Positions 20,251 to 32,299 are shown, numbered from the stretch's first letter. The stretch: 64,000 nt of DNA from Plotosus lineatus (GCA_024760905.1 CM045746.1:11524466-11588465); one strand, 5' to 3'. The notes: generated by a model from the letters alone, not told the origin. Made by a program: numbers and translations.

Positions 20251-23200
20251 ATCTTCTTCTTCTTTTCCTTTCAGCTGTTCCCTTCAGGGGTCGCCACAGC
20301 AAATCATCTGCCTCCATCTCACCCTATCCTTTGCATCTTCTTCTTTTACACCAACTGCCTTCATGTCCTCATTCATCACGTCCATGAATCGTCTCTTTGG
20401 TCTTCCTCTAGGCCTTCTGCCTGGTCGTTCCAACATCAGCATCCTACTACCAATATACTCACTATCCCTCCTCTGTACGTGTCCAAACCATCTCAATCTA
20501 GCCTCTCTGACTTTGTCTCCAAAACGTCTTACATGTGCTGTCCTTCTGATGTGCTCATTCCTGATCCTATCCATCCTCGTTACTCCCAAAGAGAACCTCA
20601 ACATTTTCATCTCTGCTACCTCCAGCTCTGCCTCCTGTCTTTTCCACAGGGCCACTGTTTCTAAACCATACAACATTGCTGGCCTCAACACCGTCTTGTA
20701 CACTTTTCCTTTCATTCTTGCCGACAGCTTCCTATCACACATCACACCGTACACTTTTCTCCAACCATTCCAACTAGCCTGCACACGCTTCTTCACTTCT
20801 TTTCCACACTCTCCATTGCTCTAGATTGTTGAGCCTAAGTACTTAAAATCCTCCACCTTCCTTATCTCTGCTCCATGTAACCTCACCGTTCCTGTTGGAT
20901 CCTTGTCATTCATACACATGTACTCTGTCTTACTGAAGCTAACCTTCATTCCTCTCCTTTAAAAGGCATACCTCCACCTCTCTAGATTTTCCTGCACTTG
21001 TTCTCTGCTCTCACTGCAGATCACAATGTCATCTGCAAACATCATAGTCCATGGGGAATCTTGTTTAACCTCGTCTGTCAGCCTGTCCATCACCATAGCA
21101 AACAAGAAGGGGCTCAGAGCTGACCCTTGATGCAGTCCCACCTCCACCTTGAACTCTTCTGTCACACCGACAGCACACCTCACCACTGTCTTCCATCTCT
21201 CAAACATGTCTTGCACCACTCTAACATACTTCTCTGCCACTCCAGACCTCCTCATGCAATACCACATTCCTCTCTCGGCACCCTGTCACATGCTTTCTCC
21301 AGACCCACAATGCACAATGCAGCTCCTGCTGGCCTTCTCTGTACTTCTCTATTAACATCCTCAAGGCAAACACTGCATCTGTGGTGCTTTTTCTTGGCAT
21401 GAAACCAAACTGTTGTTTACAAATGCCGACCTCTGGCCTTCCACTATTCTTTCCCATAACTTCATTGTATGGCTCATCAACTTCATCCCTCTGCAGTTGC
21501 CACAACTCTGCACGTCTCCATTGTTCTTAAAGATGGGCACCAGCACACTTGTCCTCCATTCCTCTGGCATCCTCTCACTCTCTAAGACCTTGTTGAATGT
21601 TCTTGTCAGGAAATCTACTGATACCTCTCCTAGACACTTCCATACCTCCACCGGTATGTCGACCAACTGCCTTTCCATTCTTCTTCATCCTCTTCAATGC
21701 CCTCCTCACTTCACCCTGACTAATCTTTGCTACTTCCTGGTCCTCAATAGTCACCTCTTCTACTCCTTTCTTCTCTCTCATTTTCCTAATTCATCAGCTC
21801 TTCAAAGTACTCTTTCCATCTGCCCAGCACACTTCTGTCATCAGTCAATACATTTCCCTCTCTGTCCTTAATCAGTCTAATTTTCTGCATGTCCTTCCCA
21901 TCTCTATTTCTCTGCTGTGCCAACCTGTATAGATAATTTTCTCCCTCTTTACTTTCAAACCGAGCATACAAGTCGGCTTACGCTGTGTCTCCCTGTACTC
22001 CTGTTTACTCTCTTTAGTCCTCTCTCTGTCCCACTTCTTAGCTAGCCTCTTCTTTTGTACACACTCCTGCACTTCCTCATTCCACCACCAAGTCTCCTTA
22101 TCTCCTCTCCTTCCAGATGACACACCAAGTATTCTACTACCGGTCTCCCTGATCACATTAGCTGTAGTTGTCCAGTCATCTGGAAGCACTTCCTGACCAC
22201 CCAAAGCCTGTTTCAACTCCTCTTTGAAGACAAAACGACACTCTTCCATTTTCAGCTTCCACCACTTTGTCTTCTGCTCTGCCTTTGCCTTCTTCACCTT
22301 TCTCACCATCAACGTCATCCTGCACACCACTATCCCATGCTGTTTGGCAACACTCTCACCTGCTATGACTTTACAGTCACTGACTTCCTTCAAATTACAT
22401 CGCCTACACAAGATATACTAGTCTACCTGTGTGCTCCTACTTCCGCTTTTATAAGTCACCATATGCTTCTGTCTCTTCTGGAAGAAAGTATTCACCACAG
22501 CCATTTCCATCCTTTTTGCCATATCCACCAACATCTGTCCTTCTGCGTTCAAGTCCTGGATACCAAACCTTCCCATCACTTCCTCGTCTCCTCTGTTTCC
22601 TGCACCAACATGTCCATTGAAGTCTGCCCCAATGACCACTCTTTCACCTCTGGGGGTACTCTGCATCACTTCATCTAACTCACTCCAGAATCTCTACTTC
22701 TATTCTAGCTCACATCCTGCCTGTGGGGCATAAGCACTAACAAGATTGAACATCACGTCTTCAATTTCTAACTTGAGACTCATCACTCTGTCTGACATTC
22801 TTTTCACTTTTAGAACATTTCTGACAAACTCCTCCTTCAAGATGACTCCTACTTCATTTCTCTTCCCATCCACACCATGAAAAAACAGCTTAAACCCTGC
22901 TCCTAAGCTTCTAGCCTTGCTACCTTTCCACCTGGTCTCCTGAACACACAGTATGTCCACCTTCCTCCTCTGCATCATGTCAGCCAGCTCTCTACCTTTT
23001 CCCGTCATAGTTCCAACAGTCAAAGTCCCTACTTTCAGTCCTAGACTCATGCCTTTCCTCTTCTCTCTCTGCCTACGGACACGCCTCCCACCTCTCCTTC
23101 TTCGACCAACAGTAGTCCAATTTCCACCAGCACCCTGTTGGCTAACAGCACTGATGGCGGTCATTGTTAACCCGGGCCTCGACCGATCCAGTCTGAAATT

Positions 23201-23340
23201 TTTTGTTGTGACTCGCATTTTTTATTTGCCATTTGTTTTACGCCGGATGCCCTTCCTGACGCAACTCTCTGCATTTATCCGGGCTTGGGACCGGCGTGAG
23301 GGAGACACTGGCTTGTGTCCCTCCCTCATGGCTGCATTAG
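20251..23340 (-). mobile_element. RTE-clade LINE ('CFDP2-like'), near full length (copy B)
   Basis: The 3.1-kb minus-strand element keeps most of the LINE. The 5'UTR (23340-23219) holds GGAAGGGCATCCGGCGTAAA. The AP-type endonuclease (frames 23218-22700 and 22669-22418) has LCVQETRWKGSK, SAYAPQAG and IGADFNGHVG. A linker region follows (22411-21872), then the reverse transcriptase (21678-20959) with SVLVPIFKNNGDVQSC, FGFMPRKSTTDAVF and FADDIVIC, and the C-terminus (20796-20284) with LGVTRMDRIRNEHI and RRPRGRPKRRFMDV. It ends in GGCGACCCCTGAAGGGAAC and a GAA tail. It is inactive: several stops and shifts, including a TAA right after RWRYAF (20959-20961). It sits inside Rex3 with an imperfect duplication (GGTTGCACGTAGAT near 23341; GTGTTGCAATGTAGAT near 20238). 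Confidence 0.92.
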
Positions 23341-23993
23341 GGTTGCACGTAGATGAACTGATAAATTGAGAGCCTTGCTGCTCAGCTCCCTCTTCACCAC
23401 CACGGACCGGTACAGGCTTTACAGCAGAGGCTGCAGCGATCTGCCCGTTAATCTCCTCCATTCTTCCCTCACTCGTGAACAAGACCCCAAGTTACTTGAA
23501 CTCTTCTACTTTGGGCAGGACCTTACTCCACACCCAGAGGGTGCCTTCCACCCATTTCCAGCTGAGAACCATGGCCTCAGACTTGGAGGTGCTGATTCCC
23601 ATCCCTCTTGACTGTGAATCGCGATAGCTGAAGGTCACGGATTGGGGAATACAAAAGGACAATGTCATCCGCATAAAGCAGAGACGAGATCCGATGGTCA
23701 CTAAACTAGAACCCTTCAACACCCTGGTTGCGCCTAGAAATTCTGTCCATAAAAATAATGAACAGAACCCGTGACAAAGGACAGCCTTGGCAGACTCCAA
23801 CTTTCACTGGCAACAAATTCGACCTATTGTTACCAATGCAGACCAAGCTCTGGTGATGCAGCGATCGAATGGCCCGTATCAATGAGTTGGAATGTCGTAC
23901 TCCCGGAGCACGCCCCAAAAGACCTTAGGTAGGACCTGGTCGAAAGCCTTCTCTAAATCCACAGAACACATGTGGACAAATTGAGCAAACTAC
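23341..23993 (-). mobile_element. Rex3 LINE, reverse-transcriptase middle part (sense half)
   Basis: The minus strand encodes FAQFVHMCSVDLEKAF, then GVCQGCPLSRVLFIIFMDRI (RT motif region), GISTSKSEAMVLS and FTSEGRMEEINGQIAAAS. The last part runs into copy B at 23340 and resumes at 20236. Frames are broken. The 5' neighbour in protein order is not upstream but inverted at 24005-25349. Confidence 0.85.
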
Positions 23994-24004
23994 TTTTTTC
24001 TTTT

Positions 24005-25349
24005 CCAGGACCCTGTAGAGCATATAGAGTTGGTTGAGAGTGCGGCAGCGAGTACGAACTTGCTTTCCTGGGAGACTTCAATGGCCATGTGGGCAACGAT
24101 AGCCTGCCCTGGAAGGATGTGATTGGTAGGTACGATCTCTCCAGTCTGAACCCGAATGGTGTTTCTTTGTTGGACTTTTGTGCTCATCACAGTTTGTCCA
24201 TCACGAACACCATGTTTGAACATAAGGGTGTCCATAAGTGGACTTGCCACAAGGAAACCCTAGGTTGCAGTTCGATGATAAACTTTGTAGTTGTGTCACC
24301 AGACTTGCGGTCACATGTTCTGGGCAGTCGGGTGAAGAGAGGAGCAGAGCTGTCAAAGGATCACCACATGGTGGTGAGCTGGCTTTGATAGCAGGAGAGG
24401 CCACCCTCCAGACTTGGCAGGCCCAAAAGTGTATTTAGGATCTCCTGGGAATGTTTGGTGGAGTCTCCTGTCTGAGAGGCCCTTAATTCCCACCTCCTGC
24501 AGAGCCACGTCCCGAAGGAGGCGGGTCACATGGAATCTGAATGGGCCATGTTTTGTGCCTCCATTGCGTGGCGGTAACCCCTAAACCCAGTGGTAGACAC
24601 CTGCGGTGAAGGGGGTCGTCCAGCTGAAAAAGGAGGCCTATTGTGTCTTATTGGCCTGTGGAACTCCTGAGGCAGCAGACAGGTAACGGCAGGCCAAAAG
24701 TGCTGCTGCCTGAGCTTTCGCTGCTGCAAAATCTCGAGTGTGGAAGGAGTTCGGTGAGGGCCTGGAAAGTGATTATTGATTGGCCTCAAAAAGGTTCTGG
24801 ATCACCATCTGTCCCCTCAGGAGGGGGAAGCAGTTCTCCACAAATATTGTTTACAGTGGAGGTCGAGAGCTACTCACCTCGACTGGGGACATTGTTGGAA
24901 GGTGGAATGAATACTTTGAGGACCTCCTCAATCCCACCAACACTCCCTCCATGGAGGATGAAGACCCTGGGGATTTGGGTGAGGGTCCACCCATCACTGG
25001 AGCTGAGGTTCCTGAGGTAGTCAAAAAGCTCCTTGGTGGTCCTGCTCTGGGGATGGATGACATCTGCCCTAAATATCTTAGGACTCTGGATGTTGTCGGA
25101 CTGTTTTGGTTTTGGTTTGGCTGCAACACCGTGTGGTCATCGGAGGCTGTACCTCTGGATTGACAAACCGGGGTGATGGTTCTTCTTTTTCAGAAGGGGG
25201 ACCGTAGGGTGTGTTCCAATTATCCTGGAATCACACTCCTCAGCCTCCCGGGAAATTCTATGTAGGGGTGCTGGAGAGGAAGATTGTATCGATAGTTGAA
25301 CCTCGGATTCAGCAGGAACAATGTGGTTTTCGTCTTGGTCTGTCTCCCA
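24005..25349 (+). mobile_element. Rex3 LINE, 5' half, inverted relative to its 3' half
   Basis: The plus strand reads FLGDFNGHVGND.LPWKDVIG, SITNTMFEHKGVHKWTCHK and KDHHMVVSWL (endonuclease C-terminal part). Then come YSGG.ELLTSTGDIVGRWNE, LNPTNTPSMEDEDPG, and after a stop QTGVMVLL.QKGDRRVCSNY, GITLLSLPG and QEQCGFRLG. It stops about 20 residues short of where the minus-strand half begins (FAQFVHMC). Together they form one Rex3 element with its 5' half inverted. The Trp of the DWQTG motif is a stop codon (25161-25163). Confidence 0.85.
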
Positions 25350-26640
25350 TACAGTGGGGCCAATAAGTATTGGGCAACGTAAAAATGTGCAAGTTCACCC
25401 ATTTAAAAAGATAAGAGAGGTTTGTAATTTTCATCATAGGTACACATCAAGCTTGAGAGACAGAATGTAAAAAAAATCCAGGAAATCACATTGTATGATT
25501 TTTAAACAATTTATTTGTGAAACTGGGAGGCCAATAAGTATTGGGCAGCCAGCAAAAGTTAATTTGAATACTTTGTAATGTAGCCTTGGTTGGCAATGAC
25601 AGCGGTCAAGCGGTTCCTGTAGTTCTTGACCAGGTCTACACACACTTTAGTTGGTATTTTGGCCCAAACCTCTACACTGATCTTCTCTTGAGCTTTGATG
25701 TTTGAGGGCTGTTGCTTGGCAACTCGAAGTTTTAACTCTCTCCACAGGTTTTTGATTGGGTTGAGGTCTGGAGACTGGCAAGGCCACTCCAGAACCTTGA
25801 TATGCTTTTTACGGAGCCACTCCTTGGTTTTCTTGGCCTTGTGCTTTGGATCGTTATCATGCTGAAAGACCCAGCCATGTTTCATCTTTAATGCTCTGAC
25901 CGAGGGAAGGAGGTTTTTATCCAAAATGTCACAATACATGGCCCCATTCATGTTGCCATTGATACGGTGCAGTCTTCCTGTCCCTTTTGCAGAAAAGCAT
26001 CCCCAAAGCATGATGTGTCCACCCCCATGCTTCACAGTAGGTATGGTGTTCTTGGGATGCAACTCAGCATTCTTCTTCCTCCAAACACGGCGAGTGCTGT
26101 TTAAACCAAAAAGTTCAATTTTGGTCTCATCTGACCACATCACATTCTCCCAATCCTCCTCTGGATCGTCCAGATGGTCTTTAGCATATTTCAGACGGGC
26201 CTTCATGTTTTTTGTTTAGTAGGGGAACCTTTCGAGCAATGCAGGATTTCATCTCATGACGACGTAGTGTGTTAGTTATTGTCATCTTTGTGACAGTGGT
26301 TCCTGCCGTCTTTAAATCATTGACCAGTTCCTGCCGTGTAGTTCTGGGCTGATTACTCACTGTTCTCAGGATCCTTTGAACCCCACGAGGTGAGATCTTG
26401 CATGGAGCGCCACTCCTAGGGAGGTTGTCAGTGATGTTATACTTCTTCCATTTTCTAATACTGTTTCCAACTGTTGATCTTTTCTCACAAAGTTGTTTAC
26501 CAATTGCAGTTTGACTCATCCCAGCTTTGTGCAATTGTACAATTTTATTTCTGGTATCTTTGGGAAGCTCTCCGGTCTTGGTCATGGTGAAGGCTGCAGT
26601 CTGACAGTTTGAAGGTGTGTGCAGGTTTGAAGGTGTCTGT
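25350..26640 (-). mobile_element. Tc1-type DNA transposon, one terminus lost, transposase frameshifted and catalytically mutated
   Basis: The left terminus TACAGTGGGGCCAATAAGTA at 25350 is of the fish Tc1 type (TA plus CAGTGGGG). The minus-strand transposase spans two frames. 26585-26181 has the helix-turn-helix region ([40 protein letters not shown]). 26206-25559 has [16 protein letters not shown] (first Asp), [35 protein letters not shown] (second Asp) and [15 protein letters not shown]. They overlap with a frameshift near 26200. In active relatives the last motif is NPIENLW, the E being the third catalytic residue; here codon AAA (plus strand 25751-25753) gives Lys. The opposite terminus is missing: sequence runs into (GT)n and a SINE tail at 26705. 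Confidence 0.92.
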
Positions 26641-26700
26641 TATACATTGTTTGAAGGTGTCTCTTATGCATCTAATCAGTTCAAACAGGTGCCATTCATT

Positions 26701-26704
<4 letters not shown>

Positions 26705-26781
<77 letters not shown>

Positions 26782-26899
26782 GCCCTATGCTGGACTGGCA
26801 AGCTGTATACCCTCCCTTCTCTCAGAGTTGACTGAAATATTCTCCAGCTTCCCTGCAGACCTAGTAGTATAAAATTGTTTTGAAAATGGATGAATGAGG
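26705..26899 (+). repeat. (GT)n microsatellite (26705-26779) fused to a SINE-B tail (26780-26899)
   Basis: About 37 GT units lead into TAGCCCTATGCTGGACTGGC, CTCTCAGAGTTGACTGAAAT and GAAAATGGATGAATGAG, the 3' third of SINE-B. Full copies have a short GTGTGTGTTGGCC here, so the run looks like an expansion of that word. Confidence 0.8.
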
Positions 26900-27477
26900 G
26901 TTACAAAGCATCAACACTGGTGACTCCTTTTGTAAATGCTGAGTAAACATGGCCTCACAGAAATATCTGCTAAACAAGTGTATGTTACTATGGAAACAAT
27001 AACTTGTGTGTGTGTGTGTGAACAACTGCATTTATACAAACCTTGCAGTAGGATGACTGTTGTCTGTTCATATCCATACAGTTTTAATCTAGAATATCTC
27101 TTTACATTTTTAGATTTAACAGCTTTACAATATGAGAATGTTTACTATTGATACAGGGGAAAAAATAATTTAGAGATCTACTGATCTGCTATTGATAATC
27201 TAACAGCTATTGTTAGACAAGCTATTGATATTCTGACTAAAGTATCTGTGGCTTTTTGATAGTTACTGTGAGAAATATGTTGATACTCTCAGCATTGTTC
27301 TCAGCTTTAAAAATGTGGTGAAGAAAATAGTAGCATAAAAAACTATGTTGCAACACCACTATCCCCACATCACACATATCATACCTCCCATCATTCCCTT
27401 TACTGATCTCAGTAAATCAATTACTGCTGCTATGACCGAAATACACCTGTCGCCACTCACATGCAATCACTGTCAAA
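26900..27477. other. No feature seen
   Basis: AT-rich unique-looking DNA. No supported coding. Confidence 0.5.
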
Positions 27478-27838
27478 GCATTCATTCATTCACTTTCTGA
27501 ACTGCTTAATCCTGATTAAGGTCATTTTGGGGGGGGCTGGCACCCATCTCAGCCAACTCCAGGCGAGAGTAGGGTACACCCTGGACAGCTCGCCAAGCCA
27601 TCGCAGGGCCAATACTCACACTATCACTCACACCTGTGTGTGATTTGGAACAGGCACTTAACCAAATATGCATGTTTTTGAACTGTGGGAGGAAACCGGA
27701 GTACCCAGAGGAAACCCACTCGGGCACGGGGAGAACATGCAAACTCTACACAGAAACGTCCAGTCTGGGAATCAAACCCAAGTCCTTCTTGCTGTGAGGC
27801 GGACGTGCTAACCCCTACGTCACCGTGCTGCTGCCTGT
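27478..27838 (-). mobile_element. SINE-B, full length, minus strand
   Basis: The best minus copy: ATTCATTCATTCACTTTCTG, TTAATCCTGATTAAGG, CAGCTCGCCAAGCCATCGCA, GGAGGAAACCGGAGTACCC, GGGGAGAACATGCAAACTC, CTTGCTGTGAGGCGGACGTG and CACCGTGCTGC. Confidence 0.85.
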
Positions 27839-28752
27839 CATAGTATTATATGTTATATATAGCTTACATTATAAGCGAAAGACAGGATTCTGTTAACACC
27901 CTTTACATAGTATGGTTGCTGTGATGTTTGTCCAGTGCATTACCCGGCCATTTCTTGTTCCTCCAGTTTTTTGTTTTATGACCTGTTTTGCCCACACGAC
28001 CTTGAACTTAACCTTACCTTTGATGTTTTATTACAGTGTTAGAACTTTGCCTGCCTCACCTTTGATGAACTGTTTGCCTGATCGTTTCACCCATTCTCCT
28101 CTGCATCTCCATGCTTTTAGATTAATTTTCATTTTGATTCATTTTGAAAGAAGTACACCTTACATACAAGTGTTTATTTTGAAAAGCTGCCCCTGCTCAA
28201 TGTTTGATACGATAAGTGGATTTTGTTAATAACTGAAATACTAATAGCGACAAGCCTCTTCATTCTCTTACCAATTTCCTCAACTTATTTATTTATTTTT
28301 TGTCAGTTCTTTGGTTGAGAAAATTCAATCCTGTTCCCTTCGAGTGGCTGCGCTGAGTGTATTATGTATATTTTAACAATGGGCTCAAATATTTTTAGGT
28401 CTAGGGCACTTAAACACTTTATAAATACAACTTTCCAAATGAGAACTAAAATCCTCCATGGAACCCAAGAAGTGAGGAATACAACACTTTATGGATGTAG
28501 TGTTATATAACAGCTATCAACAGGGATCATGTATTGCAAGTTGAATTAAAGTTACTGTCGTTGTCATCCCCTCAAGTTGATTATATTTTAATAAAAGCAC
28601 GTACTGAAGTTTTGTTCCTTGTGTTCCAGAACAATTTGTCAAACATCACAAAATTTGTTCTATTAAAGAACAACAGACTGCACCTTGCATTTACTGGTGA
28701 GAAACAGCCACAAGACAAGACACTTCCCATTATCACAGATATTGCAAACATG
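27839..28752. other. No feature seen
   Basis: 0.9 kb unique-looking. Frames at 27912-28229 and 28534-28758 have no recognisable similarity and are not called. Confidence 0.5.
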
Positions 28753-28760
28753 GGTTAAAG

Positions 28761-28976
28761 CAGTGGTCCCCAACCTTTTTTACTCAGCACCCCTAAAAAG
28801 ATTTTGCTCTGACCTTGCACCCCTTACATTTTATACTTTGTTCAAGGATAAAGAATGTGGAATCATACAAAATTGTATCAAAAGAAGATATTTATTTCAA
28901 AAGTTACAGCCCTGCTTATCGCACCCCCTGGAATGATGTCTCGCACCCCCCGAGCACCCCTGGTTGGGAACCCCTG
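28761..28976. mobile_element. hAT MITE with 8-bp TSD
   Basis: The ends CAGTGGTCCCCAACC and GGTTGGGAACCCCTG form terminal inverted repeats. Perfect direct repeats GGTTAAAG are at 28753-28760 and 28977-28984. 216 bp, no coding. Confidence 0.95.
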
Positions 28977-28984
28977 GGTTAAAG

Positions 28985-29147
28985 TATAATTTAAAACAGC
29001 CAATTAGCCTAATGTGCATGTGTTTGCACTGTGAAAGAAAATGAGAGTACCCATTGGGAGAACATGCTAGCTCCACACAGAAACACCCTCACCAAGTCAG
29101 GGACTCGCATCCAGCACCTTCTTGCTGTGAGGTGGGTGTGCAGGCCT
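28985..29147 (-). mobile_element. SINE-B fragment (minus)
   Basis: AACAGCCAATTAGCCTAATG to CTTCTTGCTGTGAGGTGGG. The tail third is missing; it abuts the hAT MITE. Confidence 0.7.
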
Positions 29148-29451
29148 ATAGAATAATTGACTGATCCAATTAGTAATAGTCATTTAACTCAACATGGCTC
29201 AAGATGCTATTTTCATTTGGACAGTTAGGTTGTTATATTTACAAGCATTACATTTTATAATGTACAGAATATTACAAACAAATAAATAAATAAATCACTT
29301 AATGTGTAGTAATGAGACTGATTGCACGGACTTTGTACAAATATATAAAATTAATGTTACTACTGTGTATCTGTGGTGGTCTAACAAACTCTTCTTATGG
29401 TGAAAGACATTTTTTTGACATTTTACGTTACATATAGTTTTTTTTTAAATA

Positions 29452-29790
29452 GGGCAGTGGTGGTCTGGTCTTATAGGGCGCTGGATCGCTGATCCTAAGG
29501 TTGGGGGTTCGAGTCCCACTCTCCACAAGGTTCTCACTGTCCCCCCAGTGCAGCACACTGGGTTATCAAAGGCCGGCCATGTGTCTATGGTGAGAGGCAT
29601 GTAAAAGAACCATTTCTGACTTAGGAAAAAGAGTAGGCTGCAAAGCCGTCAGTGTGTTTCTTTCTGTCCCTTGCTAAAGGGTTGTGTCAGGAAGTGCATC
29701 TGACGTAAAAACTTATGCCAAATCAAACATACAAATCATTCACTGTGGTGACACCTGAAAAAAAAAAGGGGAAAAGCCGAAAGGAAATCT
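29452..29790 (+). mobile_element. SINE-A, full length (plus)
   Basis: GGGCAGTGGTGGTCTGGTC head, GGGGGTTCGAGTCCCACTC B-box region, GAGGCATGTAAAAGAACC core, a degenerated LINE-derived tail (AAGTGCATCTGACGTAAAAA, lacking the GATGATTCGC word) and AAAGCCGAAAGGAAATCTC end. Confidence 0.85.
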
Positions 29791-30482
29791 CTCTCTCTCT
29801 CATCTCCTAGTTTTTAAAATGACAGTATTTCCTTGATATGTTTCTCTTCTCACACTAAAGTCCTAGAATTTTTAAATCAGATTCCATCCAAACATGAAAA
29901 AGATTATTTAAACCAAATTTGATTCTGTTTCCTAACATGAGCACTCAGACCTCCACCAAGCCTCATATAATCCAAAATGTAAAAAAGTCATTCTGTTTCA
30001 CAAAGGTAAAGAATCCTTTAAAAAATTTCCCAGAGCCAGAATTTGGTGCAGATCATGAAAATACAGTAGACTTTCTTGTCTAAAGCTCCGCTTCTGGTGG
30101 AACATCAATCGAATTCTCTCAGTACTCAGTGGTTGTAGAAGTGAACTGCTAAATCATATAATGTATGTAGTATAACTTCTTGTTTTTTGCTCCATCCCTC
30201 CTTAAACTATTTTTCATATACTATTCAAGTGTTTAGGTTTCAGCCATTGTCTTTGACCTGAAAAAGAGATATGACTGTATTAACTTTTGAAAATGAGATG
30301 ATCAGAAATGAGAATTATAAAGGATATATCATATGGATTTTTCAGTAACTGGATAATTCACCTGGACTATTTACAGCCAAATGACTTTTAATGGCAGTGA
30401 ACTCAGTACTTGATGATACAGTCTCTGCTCTTCCAGATGACTTTCATTTCCGTGTGTGTGCGTGCCTTTGTGTGTGCGTGCC

Positions 30483-30546
<64 letters not shown>

Positions 30547-31072
30547 GGAGAGAGAGAGGTGCTGAGCTGTATATAATGCTATATGATTTGCAGGAAAAGC
30601 CAAATTACCCTGCCATTTTTACTAAGTTTGTGTTGGAAGCAAAGCAAGCTCTCATTCCTCTCTCAGTCTCTGTATCTGCTTTTGTATTCAGCAGCATTTC
30701 TAGAATTTTCTATGAACAAACCTACCTCTAACATATGTTCCAGGATATTGTTTAATGAATCAAGACCTTCTCTTACAGTAGATCTTTCTCTCTGTCTCAG
30801 TCTCTCTTTCTCCCTCTTTCTGTCCCAAAGATTAGCTGAGCCTCTCCATGTGACATTTCAAGGCCAATCAGTGACAAGATGGAACAGTACATGGATTATC
30901 ATCTCACTAAACATGACATTAAGGAGATGCTCGATTTTCAACTAGGTGAAGCTGCCTCAATTAATGCAGGCTTTAAACAGCCTTTGTTCATAAAAAACTC
31001 GTTTAAATGACTTATATAGATTTAATTACATTTAAGTCTGACATTAAAAATGTCAATACAGGATGTCATAGA
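29791..31072. other. No gene seen; (GT)n(GA)n at 30486-30560
   Basis: Unique-looking intronic DNA with a 75-bp compound microsatellite. The frame at 30583-30945 is not recognisable. Confidence 0.5.
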
Positions 31073-31420
31073 GTCAACTTCACAATTATTGGCACCTTTG
31101 GAAGATGCAGGTGAAAGATGGGTATAAGTTGAGATTTCATTCAGAATAGAAAAGCCCGTTAATAATTACTGGTACCCTTTAATAGTCTGCCAGTGTAATA
31201 TTCTTCTCCTCTAATGCTTAATGTGACAGTACAGTAACAGTCTTCTGCTCTAATTCTTAATGTGATTGTCTAATGCAGAATCTTAATACAGAATGTCCCC
31301 TGGTCCTAAATCCTTTCTCATAGAGTCTTCTCTTCAATTCACCTTGTTTTCTCTGGAATATTTGGTCACATGACCAGACTTTTTAATCAGGTTAGTGATG
31401 TCTGACTGCTGTTATTTTAT
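31073..31420. mobile_element. Possible Tc1-like terminal fragment
   Basis: TTCACAATTATTGGCACCTTTGG at 31079 resembles Tc1-family ends, and TTAATAATTACTGGTACCC follows. No transposase. Weak call. Confidence 0.3.
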
Positions 31421-31425
31421 ATATG

Positions 31426-31766
31426 CAGTCGGCCCCCTACTTACGAAATTAATCCGTTCCAGAGCCTTTTTCGTAACACGGAGGTTTCATAAGTAGAGGC
31501 GCATTTTACATGTAAAACGCCTGATTCGTTCCAAGGCTCCCAAGACTACCCCATAAACCCTTTAAAAATTATAAAAGTACATCAATTTTCTATGAAATAT
31601 GCACGAAATATGTGTTAAAAGTAAAAGAAAATTATTTATTAAACCATTTAAACATTTTATTACCATATTAAACCATTTTATTAACATATTTATTAATTAA
31701 ACCATTATTAAACATTTTTATTAACACACATACACATACACAACATTGTCTCTCTCTATCTCTTTG

Positions 31767-31821
<55 letters not shown>

Positions 31822-32206
31822 ACACATTACACAATACACATCTCTGACATTTGTGTATTGTGGCGTGCTCCACTGAATGCGGGCTCCGCCCTCACGCAGG
31901 ACGCCAGAGCATTTTAAGATGGGGAATTCAAAACGCAGTCTCTATTTGACAGATCAGAGGTCCAAACTCAACTTTAACTTGATTCCTTGAGGGATCGGAG
32001 GTCCACATGAGCCACTTTTTTGCTCACATTCGGCGGAGCGTGCCACATTTATTAAACATTTACTGAATTAAACAACTTAAAAGAGAGTAAATTAAGCTGC
32101 AATTTGCTCTCTCAAAAGAGACTTAAGTCTCCTTTCATCTCTAACTGAGTCTGTATGCAGTCTCTCTCTCTCTCTCTCTCGCTCTCGCACGCACACACAT
32201 GCTCGT

Positions 32207-32246
<40 letters not shown>

Positions 32247-32299
32247 TCTCTCTATCTCTCTCTGTCTCTGCCCTAATTTTGTAATTAAGGGGCCGACTG
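31426..32299. mobile_element. TIR element ('TIR-3') with 6-bp TSD
   Basis: The ends CAGTCGGCCCC and GGGGCCGACTG are perfect inverted repeats, flanked by direct repeats TATATG at 31420-31425 and 32300-32305. The interior has a purine-rich microsatellite, the word ATTAACATATTTATTAATTA, and GTGCTCCACTGAATGCGGGC. It is related to 43053-43775 and to both arms of the foldback at 44.1-45.8 kb. No transposase. Confidence 0.85.
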
